Shown piece by piece: positions 53,887 through 62,767 of a stretch of 64,000 bases of DNA. The stretch's first letter is position 1. Each line of letters opens with the position of its first letter. The notes beneath the pieces were generated by a model that was not told the origin of the DNA, ran no database searches, and was given only the letters and a program-made list of their open reading frames with translations. The stretch is taken from positions 1 through 64,000 of the forward strand of contig NZ_SOGN01000035.1 of NCBI RefSeq assembly GCF_004403395.1. The letters run 5' to 3'. A program made the position numbers and the translations under genes. The DNA is from Cryobacterium cheniae. Its GTDB lineage: Bacteria > Actinomycetota > Actinomycetes > Actinomycetales > Microbacteriaceae.

Positions 53887-54522
53887 CTAGAGACTGAGGA
53901 GATCCCGCATGTCTTCTGGCGCGGCCTTCAGGCTGGCCTCCTGCTGCCTCTGGTGACGTGCTGTGGCCTCTGCCATGGTGTGCTGGTGCTCGTGCTCCCT
54001 GTGGTCTGCCCCGGCCTGGATGTCTTCTGGTGAGTACATCCCGCGTACCTCTCGCCACTCCGTAGTACGGCCTGCGAAGTCTTCCATTTTCCAGAAACGA
54101 GACTTGAGCTGTGCTGTCTCCTGCCTCATGGCATTGACGGAGAGATTGAGCACGTGAGCCAGCTCCGCTGGGGTGATCTCTTCCCTCAGCTTTGCCTTGT
54201 ACTGGCCCCAGTCGGTCATCTGGTGAGCTGTGGAGCGTGGACCGTCCGGATGTGCACTGCGGGCTGCCTCTACGGCTTCCGCCGCTTGGAGGAGAACCGC
54301 GATCTTCCCACTGGCCTCTGTGATGGTCATCTTCTTGAGCATATTCACGAGTGAGGAGGTAGGAGCGATACCAGTACGCACCATCAGATCCTTGAATAGC
54401 TGGATCTGATCCTTGGAGGGATAATCCCTCTTACTTCGTCGGCTGGGATGTGCGTCAGATGCTCCGGAGCGGAACGTTTTTGAGTAGGAATCTGAGGAGG
54501 AAGGATTAGAGCTGGTTTTCAT
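53887..54522 (-). CDS. Hypothetical helical protein, first gene of the small-gene operon
   Basis: 211 residues. Serine-rich disordered N-terminus, then DYPSKDQIQLFKDLMVRTGI and ITEASGKIAVLLQAAEAVE, which resemble the helical module seen in phage-type helicase loaders, and the coil EHEHQHTMAEATARHQRQQ at the C-terminal side. Family not recognised. About 100 bp of spacer separates it from the next gene. Confidence 0.6.
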   Translation of the reverse strand: MKTSSNPSSSDSYSKTFRSGASDAHPSRRSKRDYPSKDQIQLFKDLMVRTGIAPTSSLVNMLKKMTITEASGKIAVLLQAAEAVEAARSAHPDGPRSTAHQMTDWGQYKAKLREEITPAELAHVLNLSVNAMRQETAQLKSRFWKMEDFAGRTTEWREVRGMYSPEDIQAGADHREHEHQHTMAEATARHQRQQEASLKAAPEDMRDLLSL

Positions 54523-54737
54523 GAATTACCCCTGTAGGTACACGTGATGTGGAGGGGGTACTGCCCATGGAATTGGAGCTAGATCTCTATCTTCTTCCTG
54601 TCGGAAGAAGAACACACCCTTCCCTCAGAGCACCGTCTAGCAGTCTCTGACTCCTGTTCGATTTACAATCCCGGAGGACTCACGAAAGGAGCGGAAGGGG
54701 CGATTCGTCGGCTTAGAAGTTTCCACCCTCACTTAGT

Positions 54738-54747
54738 ACTATCGGCA
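54738..54747 (-). promoter_or_regulatory. Shared element promoter-like motif, copy 3
   Basis: TGCCGATAGT on the minus strand. It would start the small-gene operon with a leader of about 210 nt. Confidence 0.4.
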
Positions 54748-54835
54748 CCGGTCATAGGCTGGCCCGGGATTTCCGGAAAGCGTTACCAAGCTGTCACCGT
54801 TACCATTTCGTTATAATTGCTGTAGAGTCTTGATC

Positions 54836-54872
54836 AGCCCCGGCGGGGAGTTTCCACCTAATCGCCGGGGCT
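54836..54872 (-). terminator. Terminator downstream of the AlpA-like gene
   Basis: 10-bp stem AGCCCCGGCG / CGCCGGGGCT with a 17-nt loop. It fits the end of the minus-strand AlpA-like transcript; the U-tract is weak. Confidence 0.55.
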
Positions 54873-54969
54873 TCTGTCTGCCCTGTCGGGCTTGCCAATC
54901 ATCTGAGAGATAGAAGCCACGGCCACTCTCGGCGCACGAGGCGTTCACCAGCTCGCGCACCACGTTGGG

Positions 54970-55173
54970 CTAGGTCGTCGTGCGCTCCCCCGCCGTCGCC
55001 CAAGCCTCCAGATCTGCCAGCCGGTAACGCACCAGTCGCCCAGTCTTGACGTACTTCGGGCCGGTCCCCCGGTAGCGAAGCTGTGCGAGTGCAGCGGCTG
55101 ACCTTGACAGGTAGCGGGCTGCGTCATCCGGTCTGAGCAACCGGGGTCTGTCGGGAGTCTGTGGGAAGGTCAT
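54970..55173 (-). CDS. AlpA/excisionase-type helix-turn-helix protein
   Basis: 67 residues. LLRPDDAARYLSRSAAALAQ, GTGPKYVKTGRLVRYRLADLEAW is the usual winged-helix pattern of MerR-like excisionases. TATAAC (minus) six bases before the ATG suggests a leaderless mRNA. Divergent from the integrase across 44 bp. Likely directs excision or regulates integrase. Confidence 0.85.
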   Translation of the reverse strand: MTFPQTPDRPRLLRPDDAARYLSRSAAALAQLRYRGTGPKYVKTGRLVRYRLADLEAWATAGERTTT

Positions 55174-55217
55174 ATTAATGTTATACGGATGAGAATGGCT
55201 ATCGAAAAGGCTCAGGC

Positions 55218-56414
55218 ATGAAAGTTTGGATCAATGACCGGTGGAACACGGTAGACGGCACCAAAAACGCCGCTTGGGGCAAAGGCTCGCGCTGGCGCGC
55301 AGTATGGATAGACCCGACTAAGGCCGGTAAAGGTGAAACGTCCAAGTCCTTCGCAAAGAAAGCTGACGCTGAGGCCTACCGCGCGAAAATGGAGGATTCC
55401 CTCCGGGCGGGCACCTACCGGGCACCTGAGCTGGCGAACAAGAATTTTGCCGCTGCTGCTGACGCGTGGTTCTCAGGGAAGAAGAAACCTACAGGCTCAT
55501 CCCTGAAGCGGTACAGGGATGCACTCGATGTGTGGGTGCTGCCCAAGTGGGGAACCCGCAAACTTTCAACCATCGAGAAGACTGAAATAGACGAGTGGGT
55601 TACCGCGCTCGCAGACGGCTCAGCACCCCATGCAGAGGATAGAACTGTCCACGGTGGCGGGCTAAGCCCCAACGGCATCACAGCCGTCTGGGTGCCCTTC
55701 AGGGCTGCTGTAGCCAACGCTCTGCACCTCGGTTGGATCACCGGAGACCCATGCGTTGGGGTGGAGCTTCCAAAGACCCCGCACAAGGAGATTGACACAC
55801 TCACCCACACTGAAGTGAAGGCGCTGGCCGATGCCGCGCATAAGGTCGCTGACAACCGTTCAGATGCCCTCATGGTCGAGCTAATGGCGTATGCAGGCCT
55901 ACGCCCGGGTGAAGTCGTCGCGCTTCAGGTGAAGCACGTAGCGCTTACGGAGCGCCGAATCCAGATTCGCCGGACACTCACTATCGATGCAGCCGGCAAA
56001 GAAATCTTTGGCCCACCGAAACACGGCGAGCGCCGAGACGTTCCAATTGCTCCACATATCTTGGATGCCCTGGTTGCGCTGACTGCCGGTCGTGCAGCGA
56101 CTGCTCCCCTCGTGACCTCCACCCTCGGTAAGTCGGTGAATGTGCACAACTGGAGATCCCGGGTTTGGACTGCTGCGGTAGCTGGCTCCGGGCTTGACGG
56201 TCGGGGGTTGACCCCCAAGAGCCTGCGGCACACTGCGGCCTCCCGAGCAATCGAAGCTGGAGCCGATGTGAAGGTGATCCAGCGAATGCTGGGGCACGCT
56301 GACGCTACGTTGACCCTGAACACCTACGGGCACCTCTGGCCTGACCGTCTCGATGAAGTAGCCGGTGCCGTATCCGCTGCACGAGAGAAGGCACTGAGTC
56401 AGGAATCATCCTGA
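55218..56414 (+). CDS. Tyrosine integrase of the element
   Basis: 398 residues. The N-terminal part (about 22-70) is an arm-binding AP2-like domain (RWRAVWIDP), followed by a SAM-like core-binding domain (about 75-180) and the catalytic domain with R229 (GLRPGE), K268, R337 (LRHTAAS), H360 (GHAD) and nucleophile Y370 (NTYGHL). The first box-II position is K334 in TPKSLRHT, as is common in actinophage integrases. It points toward attR, and its stop codon lies in the right arm-type site. Inserts and excises the island at tRNA-Lys. Confidence 0.95.
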   Translation: MKVWINDRWNTVDGTKNAAWGKGSRWRAVWIDPTKAGKGETSKSFAKKADAEAYRAKMEDSLRAGTYRAPELANKNFAAAADAWFSGKKKPTGSSLKRYRDALDVWVLPKWGTRKLSTIEKTEIDEWVTALADGSAPHAEDRTVHGGGLSPNGITAVWVPFRAAVANALHLGWITGDPCVGVELPKTPHKEIDTLTHTEVKALADAAHKVADNRSDALMVELMAYAGLRPGEVVALQVKHVALTERRIQIRRTLTIDAAGKEIFGPPKHGERRDVPIAPHILDALVALTAGRAATAPLVTSTLGKSVNVHNWRSRVWTAAVAGSGLDGRGLTPKSLRHTAASRAIEAGADVKVIQRMLGHADATLTLNTYGHLWPDRLDEVAGAVSAAREKALSQESS

Positions 56415-56428
56415 CTAAATCCTGACTG
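56406..56428 (+). promoter_or_regulatory. Putative right arm-type integrase site
   Basis: TCATCCTGACTAAATCCTGACTG without its first base count matters little: two ATCCTGACT units 11 bp apart, overlapping the int stop codon (TGA at 56412). Matches 46305-46327 with one mismatch and lies 54 bp from attR. Confidence 0.65.
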
Positions 56429-56440
56429 CGGGCAAAAAGA

Positions 56441-56480
56441 AACCCCCTCTCATTTGGTAAATACCTAATGAGAGGGGGTT
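56441..56480. terminator. Shared terminator of integrase and tRNA-Lys
   Basis: Perfect 14-bp stem AACCCCCTCTCATT / AATGAGAGGGGGTT. U-runs occur on both strands (TTTTTGG and TTTCTTTTTG), so it can end the int mRNA and the tRNA transcript. Confidence 0.88.
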
Positions 56481-56481
56481 T

Positions 56482-56558
<77 letters not shown>

Positions 56559-56681
56559 TTATTCTGTTACTGTCCGACCCGGGGCGACCCGAACCGACTC
56601 TAGATACTAACAGCCCGATCACCCCGGGCGCGAATCGGGGCGCAACCCGGTGAGTCGCGCCAAAATTACTAGTCTTGGACT

Positions 56682-57536
56682 GTGACCCAGCCTCAGAACT
56701 ACTCCCTCGATGACGACCTCCAGCTCGCCGCCGAGCTCGCCGATCTGGCCGATGCGATCTCGCGCGACCGATTCACCGCAATGGACCTCGTCGTCACGAC
56801 CAAACCCGACCGCACCCCGGTGACGGATGCCGACCAGGCCGTGGAGCGCGCCATCCGCACCGCCCTGTCCGAACGGCGCCCGGCAGACGGCATCCTCGGC
56901 GAGGAATTCGGCACCGAGGGCACCAGCGTGCGGCAGTGGATCATCGACCCGATCGACGGCACGGCCGGGTTCCTGCGCGGCATCCCGATCTGGGGCACCC
57001 TCATCGCCCTCGCCGTCGATGGCGTTCCCGTGGTGGGCATGGTCAGCTCCCCCGCCCTCGGCAAGCGCTGGTGGGCGCGCTCCGGCGGCGGCGCCTGGAT
57101 GACTGACGAGCGCACCCCCGGAGCCGACCCCGTTCGTTTGCGCGTGTCCGGCGTCGCCCGGCTCGCCGACGCCTCGCTCAGCTACAACAGCATCCAGCAG
57201 TGGGACCAGACCGGTCACCTCGACGAACTGGTCGCACTGTCCCGCCAGGTCTGGCGCACCCGCGCCTACGGCGACATGTGGTCCTACATGCTCCTCGCCG
57301 AGGGCCTGCTCGACATCGTCGCGGAATACGACCTCCAGCCCTACGACCTGGCGGCCCTGGCCCCGATCGTGCAGGAGGCCGGCGGCCGGTTCACCTCCGC
57401 CGACGGGCGGCCCGGCCCCTGGCACGGCAGCGCACTGGCCACCAATGGCCTCCTGCACGAACCGACCCTGCAGGCCCTCGGCGCTGCTAGCACCGACACG
57501 GATGCCCCCGCGTCCCCGAGCACGCCGACCCGCTGA
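56682..57536 (+). CDS. hisN: Inositol-monophosphatase-family histidinol-phosphatase
   Basis: 284 residues. Metal-binding motifs GEEFG (73-77) and DPIDGTAGF (89-97, with D89 and D92), plus the late segment YDLQPYDLAALAPIV with the third aspartate, identify the IMPase fold. The wording TDADQAVERAIR and WIIDPIDGTAGFLRG is that of actinobacterial HisN. It removes phosphate from histidinol phosphate. GTG at 56682 follows a TACTAG ten bases upstream, so the mRNA may be leaderless. It is 123 bp from tRNA-Lys. Confidence 0.9.
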   Translation: MTQPQNYSLDDDLQLAAELADLADAISRDRFTAMDLVVTTKPDRTPVTDADQAVERAIRTALSERRPADGILGEEFGTEGTSVRQWIIDPIDGTAGFLRGIPIWGTLIALAVDGVPVVGMVSSPALGKRWWARSGGGAWMTDERTPGADPVRLRVSGVARLADASLSYNSIQQWDQTGHLDELVALSRQVWRTRAYGDMWSYMLLAEGLLDIVAEYDLQPYDLAALAPIVQEAGGRFTSADGRPGPWHGSALATNGLLHEPTLQALGAASTDTDAPASPSTPTR

Positions 57537-57539
57537 CCG

Positions 57540-58082
57540 ATGACCCGGCCGCGCACGCGTCCCCGAAACCCGGCCCTGCTGATCGTGGCAGCCTGCGTTC
57601 TGACCGGCAGCCTCACCGGCTGCAGCGTGATCGGCGACATGCTGCCGACCCCGGTCCGGAGCGTGGCGCCCGTGCCGGCATCCGCTCTCGGCGAGGTCAC
57701 GGCGGTCGCCGACCTTTTCGTCGGAGACTGCCTGCGCGAGGTCTCGGAGGGTCTCGACGTGAACGCGCGGACAGTTCCTCGTGTCCCCTGCGGCGAGAGA
57801 CACGAGTTCGAGGTGTTCGCCCGGTTCCCCGTGCCGGGAGACACCTTCCCCGGCGACAATGAAGTGACCGCGGCCGCAGAATCAGGCTGCGGGTCGCTGT
57901 TCGAGGACTTTGTGCTGGTCGAGTACACCGTGTCGTCCCTGGACTTCGCCTACCTCACGCCCACGGAGCGGAGCTGGGTCGAAGCGGACGAGACGGGGAG
58001 CCCGGACGGCCGCGAGGTGTCCTGCCTCCTCACCGACCCGGCCGGCGCCGTGACCGGGACTCTGGCCGGCGCAGCCCGCTGA
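57540..58082 (+). CDS. Septum-formation-family lipoprotein
   Basis: 180 residues. Lipobox LTGC with C28 predicts lipidation. FVGDCLREVSEG, VPCGERHEFEVFARF and CGSLFEDFV match the Septum_form-type domain of actinobacteria, with paired cysteines probably disulfide-bonded. Four bases after hisN, so likely co-transcribed. Exact role unknown. Confidence 0.8.
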   Translation: MTRPRTRPRNPALLIVAACVLTGSLTGCSVIGDMLPTPVRSVAPVPASALGEVTAVADLFVGDCLREVSEGLDVNARTVPRVPCGERHEFEVFARFPVPGDTFPGDNEVTAAAESGCGSLFEDFVLVEYTVSSLDFAYLTPTERSWVEADETGSPDGREVSCLLTDPAGAVTGTLAGAAR

Positions 58083-58121
58083 CCGCACCAACCCGCTGAC
58101 TCTCGGCCGTACTCTTGATTC

Positions 58122-58586
58122 ATGCGGATCACAGCCTTCTCGGACGTCTCCCTCCGGGCGCTCATGTTCCTGGCGACGCTCCCCGAGGGCGAGCTGGCGA
58201 CCTCGCGGGTCATCGCCGAGGCTGTGGCCACCCCCTATAGCCACGTCAGCAAGGCCGTCATGCGGCTCCGCGAGCTGGGACTCGTCGAGTCGCTGCGGGG
58301 CCGCACCGGCGGAGTTCGGATCAGCCCGGCCGGGCGCACGGCCACGGTGGGCTGGCTGCTGCGACAGCTCGACACCCGCACCGATGTCGCCGACTGCGAG
58401 ACACTTCACGGCGACTGCCCACTCAGCGGCGGCTGCGGTCTCCGGCGTGCGCTCCGCCGGGCCCGGGAGGCGTTCTACGCCGAACTCGACGGCATCGTGA
58501 TCGCGGGACTTCCCCACATCGGCTTCGCCACTCCCAGCCTGTTCGCCTGGGTACACTCGCCGGAACGCCGCCCCGATCAGGGGTAA
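58122..58586 (+). CDS. nsrR: Rrf2-family nitric oxide sensor NsrR
   Basis: 154 residues. Winged helix at about 1-80, with YSHVSKAVMRLRELGLVES as the recognition region and RGRTGGVRIS as the wing. C92, C99 and C105 in DCETLHGDCPLSGGC ligate an Fe-S cluster that NO destroys. TACTCT seven bases before the ATG suggests a leaderless mRNA. Directly upstream of hmp, its usual target. Confidence 0.9.
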   Translation: MRITAFSDVSLRALMFLATLPEGELATSRVIAEAVATPYSHVSKAVMRLRELGLVESLRGRTGGVRISPAGRTATVGWLLRQLDTRTDVADCETLHGDCPLSGGCGLRRALRRAREAFYAELDGIVIAGLPHIGFATPSLFAWVHSPERRPDQG

Positions 58587-58605
58587 TCGGGCCCGCCCCT
58601 TAATC

Positions 58606-58623
58606 AGTATAGAAAATGCTACT
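58606..58623 (+). promoter_or_regulatory. Possible NsrR site upstream of hmp
   Basis: AGTATAGAAAATGCTACT has AGTA/TACT ends and an AAAATGC core recalling NsrR half-sites. It is 33 bp before the hmp ATG. Weak match. Confidence 0.35.
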
Positions 58624-58656
58624 TTTGAGCACGTCCCTCAATTGCTTGGAGTCAGC

Positions 58657-59820
58657 ATGCTATCCACCCAGTCACTGCCCCTCATCGAAGCGACTCTGCC
58701 CCTGGTGGGCGAGCGCATGCCCGAGATCGCGAAGAACTTCTACGGCCGGATGCTGACGGCTCACCCCGAACTCTTCGACGGCCTGTTCAGCCGGTCCAAC
58801 CAGAAGAACGGTTCGCAGCAGCAGGCCCTGGCCGGCAGCATCGCCGTCTTCGCCACCTACCTGGTGCAGAACCCCGATACCACGCCTGAGGCCATGCTGT
58901 CCCGCATCGCCCACAAGCACATCTCCCTCGATATCCAGCCGGAGCAGTACGACATCGTCTACAAGTACCTCTTCGAGGCCATCGCCGACGAACTCAGCGA
59001 CGTCATCACTGCCGAGATCGCCGGCGCCTGGACCGAGGTCTACTGGCTGATGGCCCACGCCCTGATCAAGATGGAGAAGGGCCTCTACGCCGGTCTCGCC
59101 AGCGACAAGCCGCTCGCCCCCTGGACCGTCGTGAAGAAGGAATCTGCCGGAACCGACGCCGTCACGTTCACCCTCGAGCCGGCCGACGACACCCCCGTGA
59201 CACCCGCCCTGCCGGGCCAGTACGTCAGCGTGACGGCCACCATGCCCGACGGCATCCGCCAAGTGCGCCAGTACTCGCTGTCGGCCGGCACGGCCACGAC
59301 GCGCGTCTTCACCACCAAGCTCGACGCCGACGGCGAGGTCTCCCCCGTGCTGCACCGTGACGTGCAGGTCGGCGACACGCTCATCCTGTCGGTTCCGTGC
59401 GGCGACATCACGCTCGATCAGGGCACCGGCCCGCTGATCCTGGCCTCGGCCGGAATCGGCTGCACGCCCAGTGCGTCCATCCTGCGCTCCCTGGTCGACA
59501 CCGGCTCGAAGCGCGAGGTCCTTGTGCTGCACGCCGAGAGCAACCTCGAGCGTTGGGCGCTGCGCGACCAGATGAGCGAAGACATCGCGCTCCTGGAGGC
59601 GGCCGAACTGGAACTCTGGCTGGAGATCCCGAGCGAGGGCCACCACGAGGGCTTCATGTCACTGGAGAACGTGACGATCCCGGAGGATGCCTCGGTCTAC
59701 CTCTGCGGCCCGCTCCCATTCATGCGCAGCCTGCGCTCCCAGGCGCTGGAGTCCGGCGTGCCGGCCGACCGCATCCACTACGAGATCTTCGGCCCCGACC
59801 TCTGGCTCGCCGGCGTCTGA
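58657..59820 (+). CDS. hmp: Flavohemoprotein, nitric oxide dioxygenase
   Basis: 387 residues. Globin domain (1-135) with the proximal histidine in IAHKHISLDI (H88) and Y/Q heme-pocket residues. FAD domain with RQYSLSAG (about 206-213) and NAD domain with PLILASAGIGCTPSASIL and YLCGPLPFMRSL. Converts NO to nitrate with NADH and oxygen. The ATG at 58657 has TTGGAG upstream and is preferred to the TTG at 58642. Confidence 0.95.
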   Translation: MLSTQSLPLIEATLPLVGERMPEIAKNFYGRMLTAHPELFDGLFSRSNQKNGSQQQALAGSIAVFATYLVQNPDTTPEAMLSRIAHKHISLDIQPEQYDIVYKYLFEAIADELSDVITAEIAGAWTEVYWLMAHALIKMEKGLYAGLASDKPLAPWTVVKKESAGTDAVTFTLEPADDTPVTPALPGQYVSVTATMPDGIRQVRQYSLSAGTATTRVFTTKLDADGEVSPVLHRDVQVGDTLILSVPCGDITLDQGTGPLILASAGIGCTPSASILRSLVDTGSKREVLVLHAESNLERWALRDQMSEDIALLEAAELELWLEIPSEGHHEGFMSLENVTIPEDASVYLCGPLPFMRSLRSQALESGVPADRIHYEIFGPDLWLAGV

Positions 59821-59846
59821 CGCCTGACGCCTGACGCCTGACGCTG
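59817..59846. repeat. TGACGCC tandem repeat after hmp
   Basis: Four TGACGCY units including the hmp stop codon, between convergent genes. Confidence 0.75.
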
Positions 59847-59850
59847 GACG

Positions 59851-61575
59851 TCAGGGTTCGCTGTCCCATTCCGTGCCCTCGAGGTCGCCGCGCAGGGTTC
59901 CGGTGGCCTCGTCGACGGCCTCGCCGACGGTGCCCGCGAACCGCTCCGGCGGGAACCGTCGGCTCAAGCCGTAGTCGCGCAGGTGGTCCTTCGCCGGCCC
60001 TTTCATCTCGGCGAAGATCAGGGTGATGCCGCGGGAGGCGAGGAATGCGTCGAGTTCGAGCAGCTCTTCCACGGCGGTCGTGTCGATGTCCGTGATCGGC
60101 TCGGCCGCCAGGATGACGGTGCGCACGTCACTGCCGGCCTCGGTGACGACGCGACGCACGTAGTCGTCGAAGATCCCGCCGTTGGCGAAGAACAGCGGCG
60201 CGTCGAAGCGCACGATGACGATGCCGGGCAACCGCTCGCCCTCCGGATGCCGGGACAGGTCGTGGTACCCGCGCAGCCCATGGATGCGGCCGAGCTCGGC
60301 CCGGTAGGGTCGCCAGGCATTACTCACGAAGGCTCCGAGCGACAGCACGATCGCCACCCCGATGCCCTCGATCACTCCCACCACCAGAACGCCGAGGAAG
60401 GACGCGATCGAGAGCGCGGCATCCACTTTGTTCATCCGCACCAGCGCGATGAGGCCCTTCGCGTCGATCAGCCCGGCGGCGGCTACGATGACGACCGCGG
60501 CGATGCTCGCCGAGGGCAGGAATTCGGTCAGGCCGGGCGCGAGCAGCATGAACACCACGATCAGCACCGCCCCGACGACCCCGGTGAGCTGCGTGCGTGA
60601 ACCTGCGTTCTCGGCGACGGGCGTTCGAGAAGACGACGCCGAGATGGCGAAGCCGCCGAACAGGCCGCCCGCGATGTTCGACAGGCCGATCGCCGCCATC
60701 TCCTGGCTTCCGTCGACGTTCTCTCCGCGCCGCGCCGCGAACGTGCGCGACAGCACGGCGGTGTCGGCGAAGGCGATCAGGGCCACGCCGAGGGCCGGGA
60801 GGGCCAGCGCCGCGACATCCGCCCAGACCAGACCGCCGAGCGCCGGCGCGGGCAGGCCCTGAGGCATGGCCCCGACGACGGGCAGGGTGTTCTGCAGCCC
60901 CAGCACGGCAGTCAGGACCGTGGCCAGCACGACCGCCACGAGCACACCGGGAATCTTCGATTTACCCCAGGACAGACCGACGATGATGAGCAGCGACCCG
61001 AGGCCGAAGAGCAGCGCTGAGGGGTTGACCTCGCCGCCGGCGATCGCGGTCACGATGGCAGAGACATCGGCGAACGGCGAACCCGAGTCGATCGAGAACC
61101 CCAGGAGCGCCGGTAGCTGGGAGACGATCACCAGCAGTCCGAGGGCATTCAGGTAGCCGACCCGGATGGGCTTGGAGAGCAGGTCGGTCACGAATCCGAG
61201 GCGTAGGAGTCCACCCAGGAGGAGGATCAGGCCGACCATGATCGCCAGCAGTCCGGCGAGGGCCACCGCGCGCTCGTCGTCGCCGAGGGCGAGCGGCAGG
61301 ATCACGGCCGCGATGATCGGAGCCAGGGCCGAGTCGGGGCCGAGCACCAGCACCCGCGACGGTCCGAACACGGCGTAGGCCGCGAGGGGAACGATCGTGG
61401 CGTACAGTCCTGTCTCCGGCGGCAGGCCCGCCACCTCGGCGTAGCCGATGCCCACCGGGATCAGCAGGGCCGTCAGCACGAGCCCCGCCCGCAGGTCGGG
61501 GAACAGCCACGCGCGCCGGTAGTTCAGCGCGGTGTCGACACCCGGCACCCACCTCTTCACCCAGCCAACCGCCAT
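59851..61575 (-). CDS. SulP-family anion transporter with STAS domain
   Basis: 574 residues, about 12 helices (sulfate-transporter signature LTALLIPVGIGYAEVAGLPPETGLY, shown in part as IPVGIGYAEVAGLPPE), then a cytosolic STAS domain (about 430-560) with VIVRFDAPLFFANG and ILAAEPITDIDTTAVEEL. Carries sulfate, bicarbonate or another anion. ATG at 61575 has GGGAGGA upstream and is preferred to GTG 61617. Confidence 0.92.
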   Translation of the reverse strand: MAVGWVKRWVPGVDTALNYRRAWLFPDLRAGLVLTALLIPVGIGYAEVAGLPPETGLYATIVPLAAYAVFGPSRVLVLGPDSALAPIIAAVILPLALGDDERAVALAGLLAIMVGLILLLGGLLRLGFVTDLLSKPIRVGYLNALGLLVIVSQLPALLGFSIDSGSPFADVSAIVTAIAGGEVNPSALLFGLGSLLIIVGLSWGKSKIPGVLVAVVLATVLTAVLGLQNTLPVVGAMPQGLPAPALGGLVWADVAALALPALGVALIAFADTAVLSRTFAARRGENVDGSQEMAAIGLSNIAGGLFGGFAISASSSRTPVAENAGSRTQLTGVVGAVLIVVFMLLAPGLTEFLPSASIAAVVIVAAAGLIDAKGLIALVRMNKVDAALSIASFLGVLVVGVIEGIGVAIVLSLGAFVSNAWRPYRAELGRIHGLRGYHDLSRHPEGERLPGIVIVRFDAPLFFANGGIFDDYVRRVVTEAGSDVRTVILAAEPITDIDTTAVEELLELDAFLASRGITLIFAEMKGPAKDHLRDYGLSRRFPPERFAGTVGEAVDEATGTLRGDLEGTEWDSEP

Positions 61576-61623
61576 GCGCTTCCTCCCGGCCCTATCTTCC
61601 CCCACAACCTCGGCCACAATGCC

Positions 61624-61661
61624 GAAAGGCCCGGATCCCCAGGTGGGGGTTCGGGCCTTTC
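61624..61661 (-). terminator. Terminator downstream of tmRNA
   Basis: Stem GAAAGGCCCG / CGGGCCTTTC with an inner ATCCCC/GGGGGT pairing, 28 bp after the tmRNA 3' end on the minus strand. Confidence 0.75.
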
Positions 61662-61688
61662 ATCTCTTCAGCGTGTAACAGCAACCGG

Positions 61689-62063
61689 TGGTGGAGATGC
61701 GGGGAATTGAACCCCGGTCCACTGCTGTGGTCATATGCCTTCTACGGGTGTATCCAGTGAAATCGTTCTACTCGGCTCCGGAATTTGCCACTGGCATCTA
61801 ATCCGACAAGCCCAGCCCTCGTTCAAGTCCCCCTACACCCCGCGGCTCAGAGTAGGAGCAATCTCTCTAAATGACGTCAGGATCCGGGTAGAGAGCATTC
61901 CCGGCCTGGCGGACTTCTTAGTGCGCTCGCTTAGGCAGCGAGGGCGAAGTCAGTGCGGTTTGATTTGGCACTTATTGTTTTGCAGAGATCGTTTACGAGA
62001 TAACCCTGCATCCTCGACCCGCTTCTCATAATTGCGCAGGCAATGTCGAAACCGATCATCCCC
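61689..62063 (-). ncRNA. ssrA: tmRNA
   Basis: 375 nt. The 5' end GGGGATGATCGGTTTCGAC and the 3' end GGTTCAATTCCCCGCATCTC plus CACCA form the tRNA-Ala-like part (one G-U in the acceptor). The tag frame at 61931-61969 encodes AKSNRTDFALAA and stop. Releases stalled ribosomes with SmpB; the smpB gene is immediately upstream. Confidence 0.95.
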
Positions 62064-62198
62064 ATGTGCACTCACTGTCGGCATGCCGGCATTCGAGTGG
62101 GTTACTGTCACACGCTGTTGAGTTTTCAATCTGCTCGACCCGATCAGGTCGACCGCTTCGTACAGCCCCTCAGTATACAACACAACAGGGGCGGAGGG

Positions 62199-62675
62199 CT
62201 AGTCGCCCAGGTTCTTGCGGGCCGAGATGGCCCGGTCGGACTCGCGTTTGTCCTGACGCTCGCGCAGCGTCTGACGCTTGTCGTATTCCTTCTTGCCCTT
62301 GGCGACCGCGATCTCCACCTTGGCATTGCCGTTCTTGAAATACAGCCGCAGCGGAACGAGCGTGTAACCGCCCTCTTTGGTTTTGTGGCTGATTTTGATG
62401 ATCTCCTGCTTGTGCATCAGGAGTTTGCGTTTGCGCCGCGGCGGGTGGTTGGTCCACGTTCCGGCGACGTATTCCTGAATGTGCACGGCGTCGAGCCAGA
62501 TCTCGCCGTTCTCGATGAAGGCGTAGCCGTCCACTAGAGAGGCCCGGCCGGCCCGCAGAGACTTCACCTCGGTGCCGCTGAGCACCATTCCGGCCTCGTA
62601 GGTCTCCTCGATGAGGTAATCGTGGCGTGCCTTGCGATTGGTCGATACGACCTTCTCGCCAATTTCCCTGGGCAC
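62199..62675 (-). CDS. smpB: SsrA-binding protein
   Basis: 158 residues. [27 protein letters not shown] opens the OB-fold (shown in part [16 protein letters not shown]), and the basic C-terminal tail [18 protein letters not shown] enters the ribosomal mRNA channel. GTG start with GAGGAG upstream. Follows ftsX by 92 bp and precedes ssrA, the common arrangement. Confidence 0.97.
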   Translation of the reverse strand: MPREIGEKVVSTNRKARHDYLIEETYEAGMVLSGTEVKSLRAGRASLVDGYAFIENGEIWLDAVHIQEYVAGTWTNHPPRRKRKLLMHKQEIIKISHKTKEGGYTLVPLRLYFKNGNAKVEIAVAKGKKEYDKRQTLRERQDKRESDRAISARKNLGD

Positions 62676-62767
62676 GGCATACTCCTCGACTCGGTGTGGG
62701 TTCGACGCGATGCCGACCAGCCCGTCAGTCTAGCGCGCACCGGGGTCAAGGCAGGCAGCGCGAGGGG

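Larger units (their letters stand above)
54523..54969. other. 447-bp control region between operon and excisionase-like gene
   Basis: No gene found. It contains a hairpin TCTTCTTCC(TGTC)GGAAGAAGA (54590-54611), the third TGCCGATAGT motif (minus, 54738-54747), two direct CGTTACCA repeats 17 bp apart (54781-54788 and 54798-54805), a TATAAT at 54812-54817, and a terminator (54836-54872). Confidence 0.6.
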
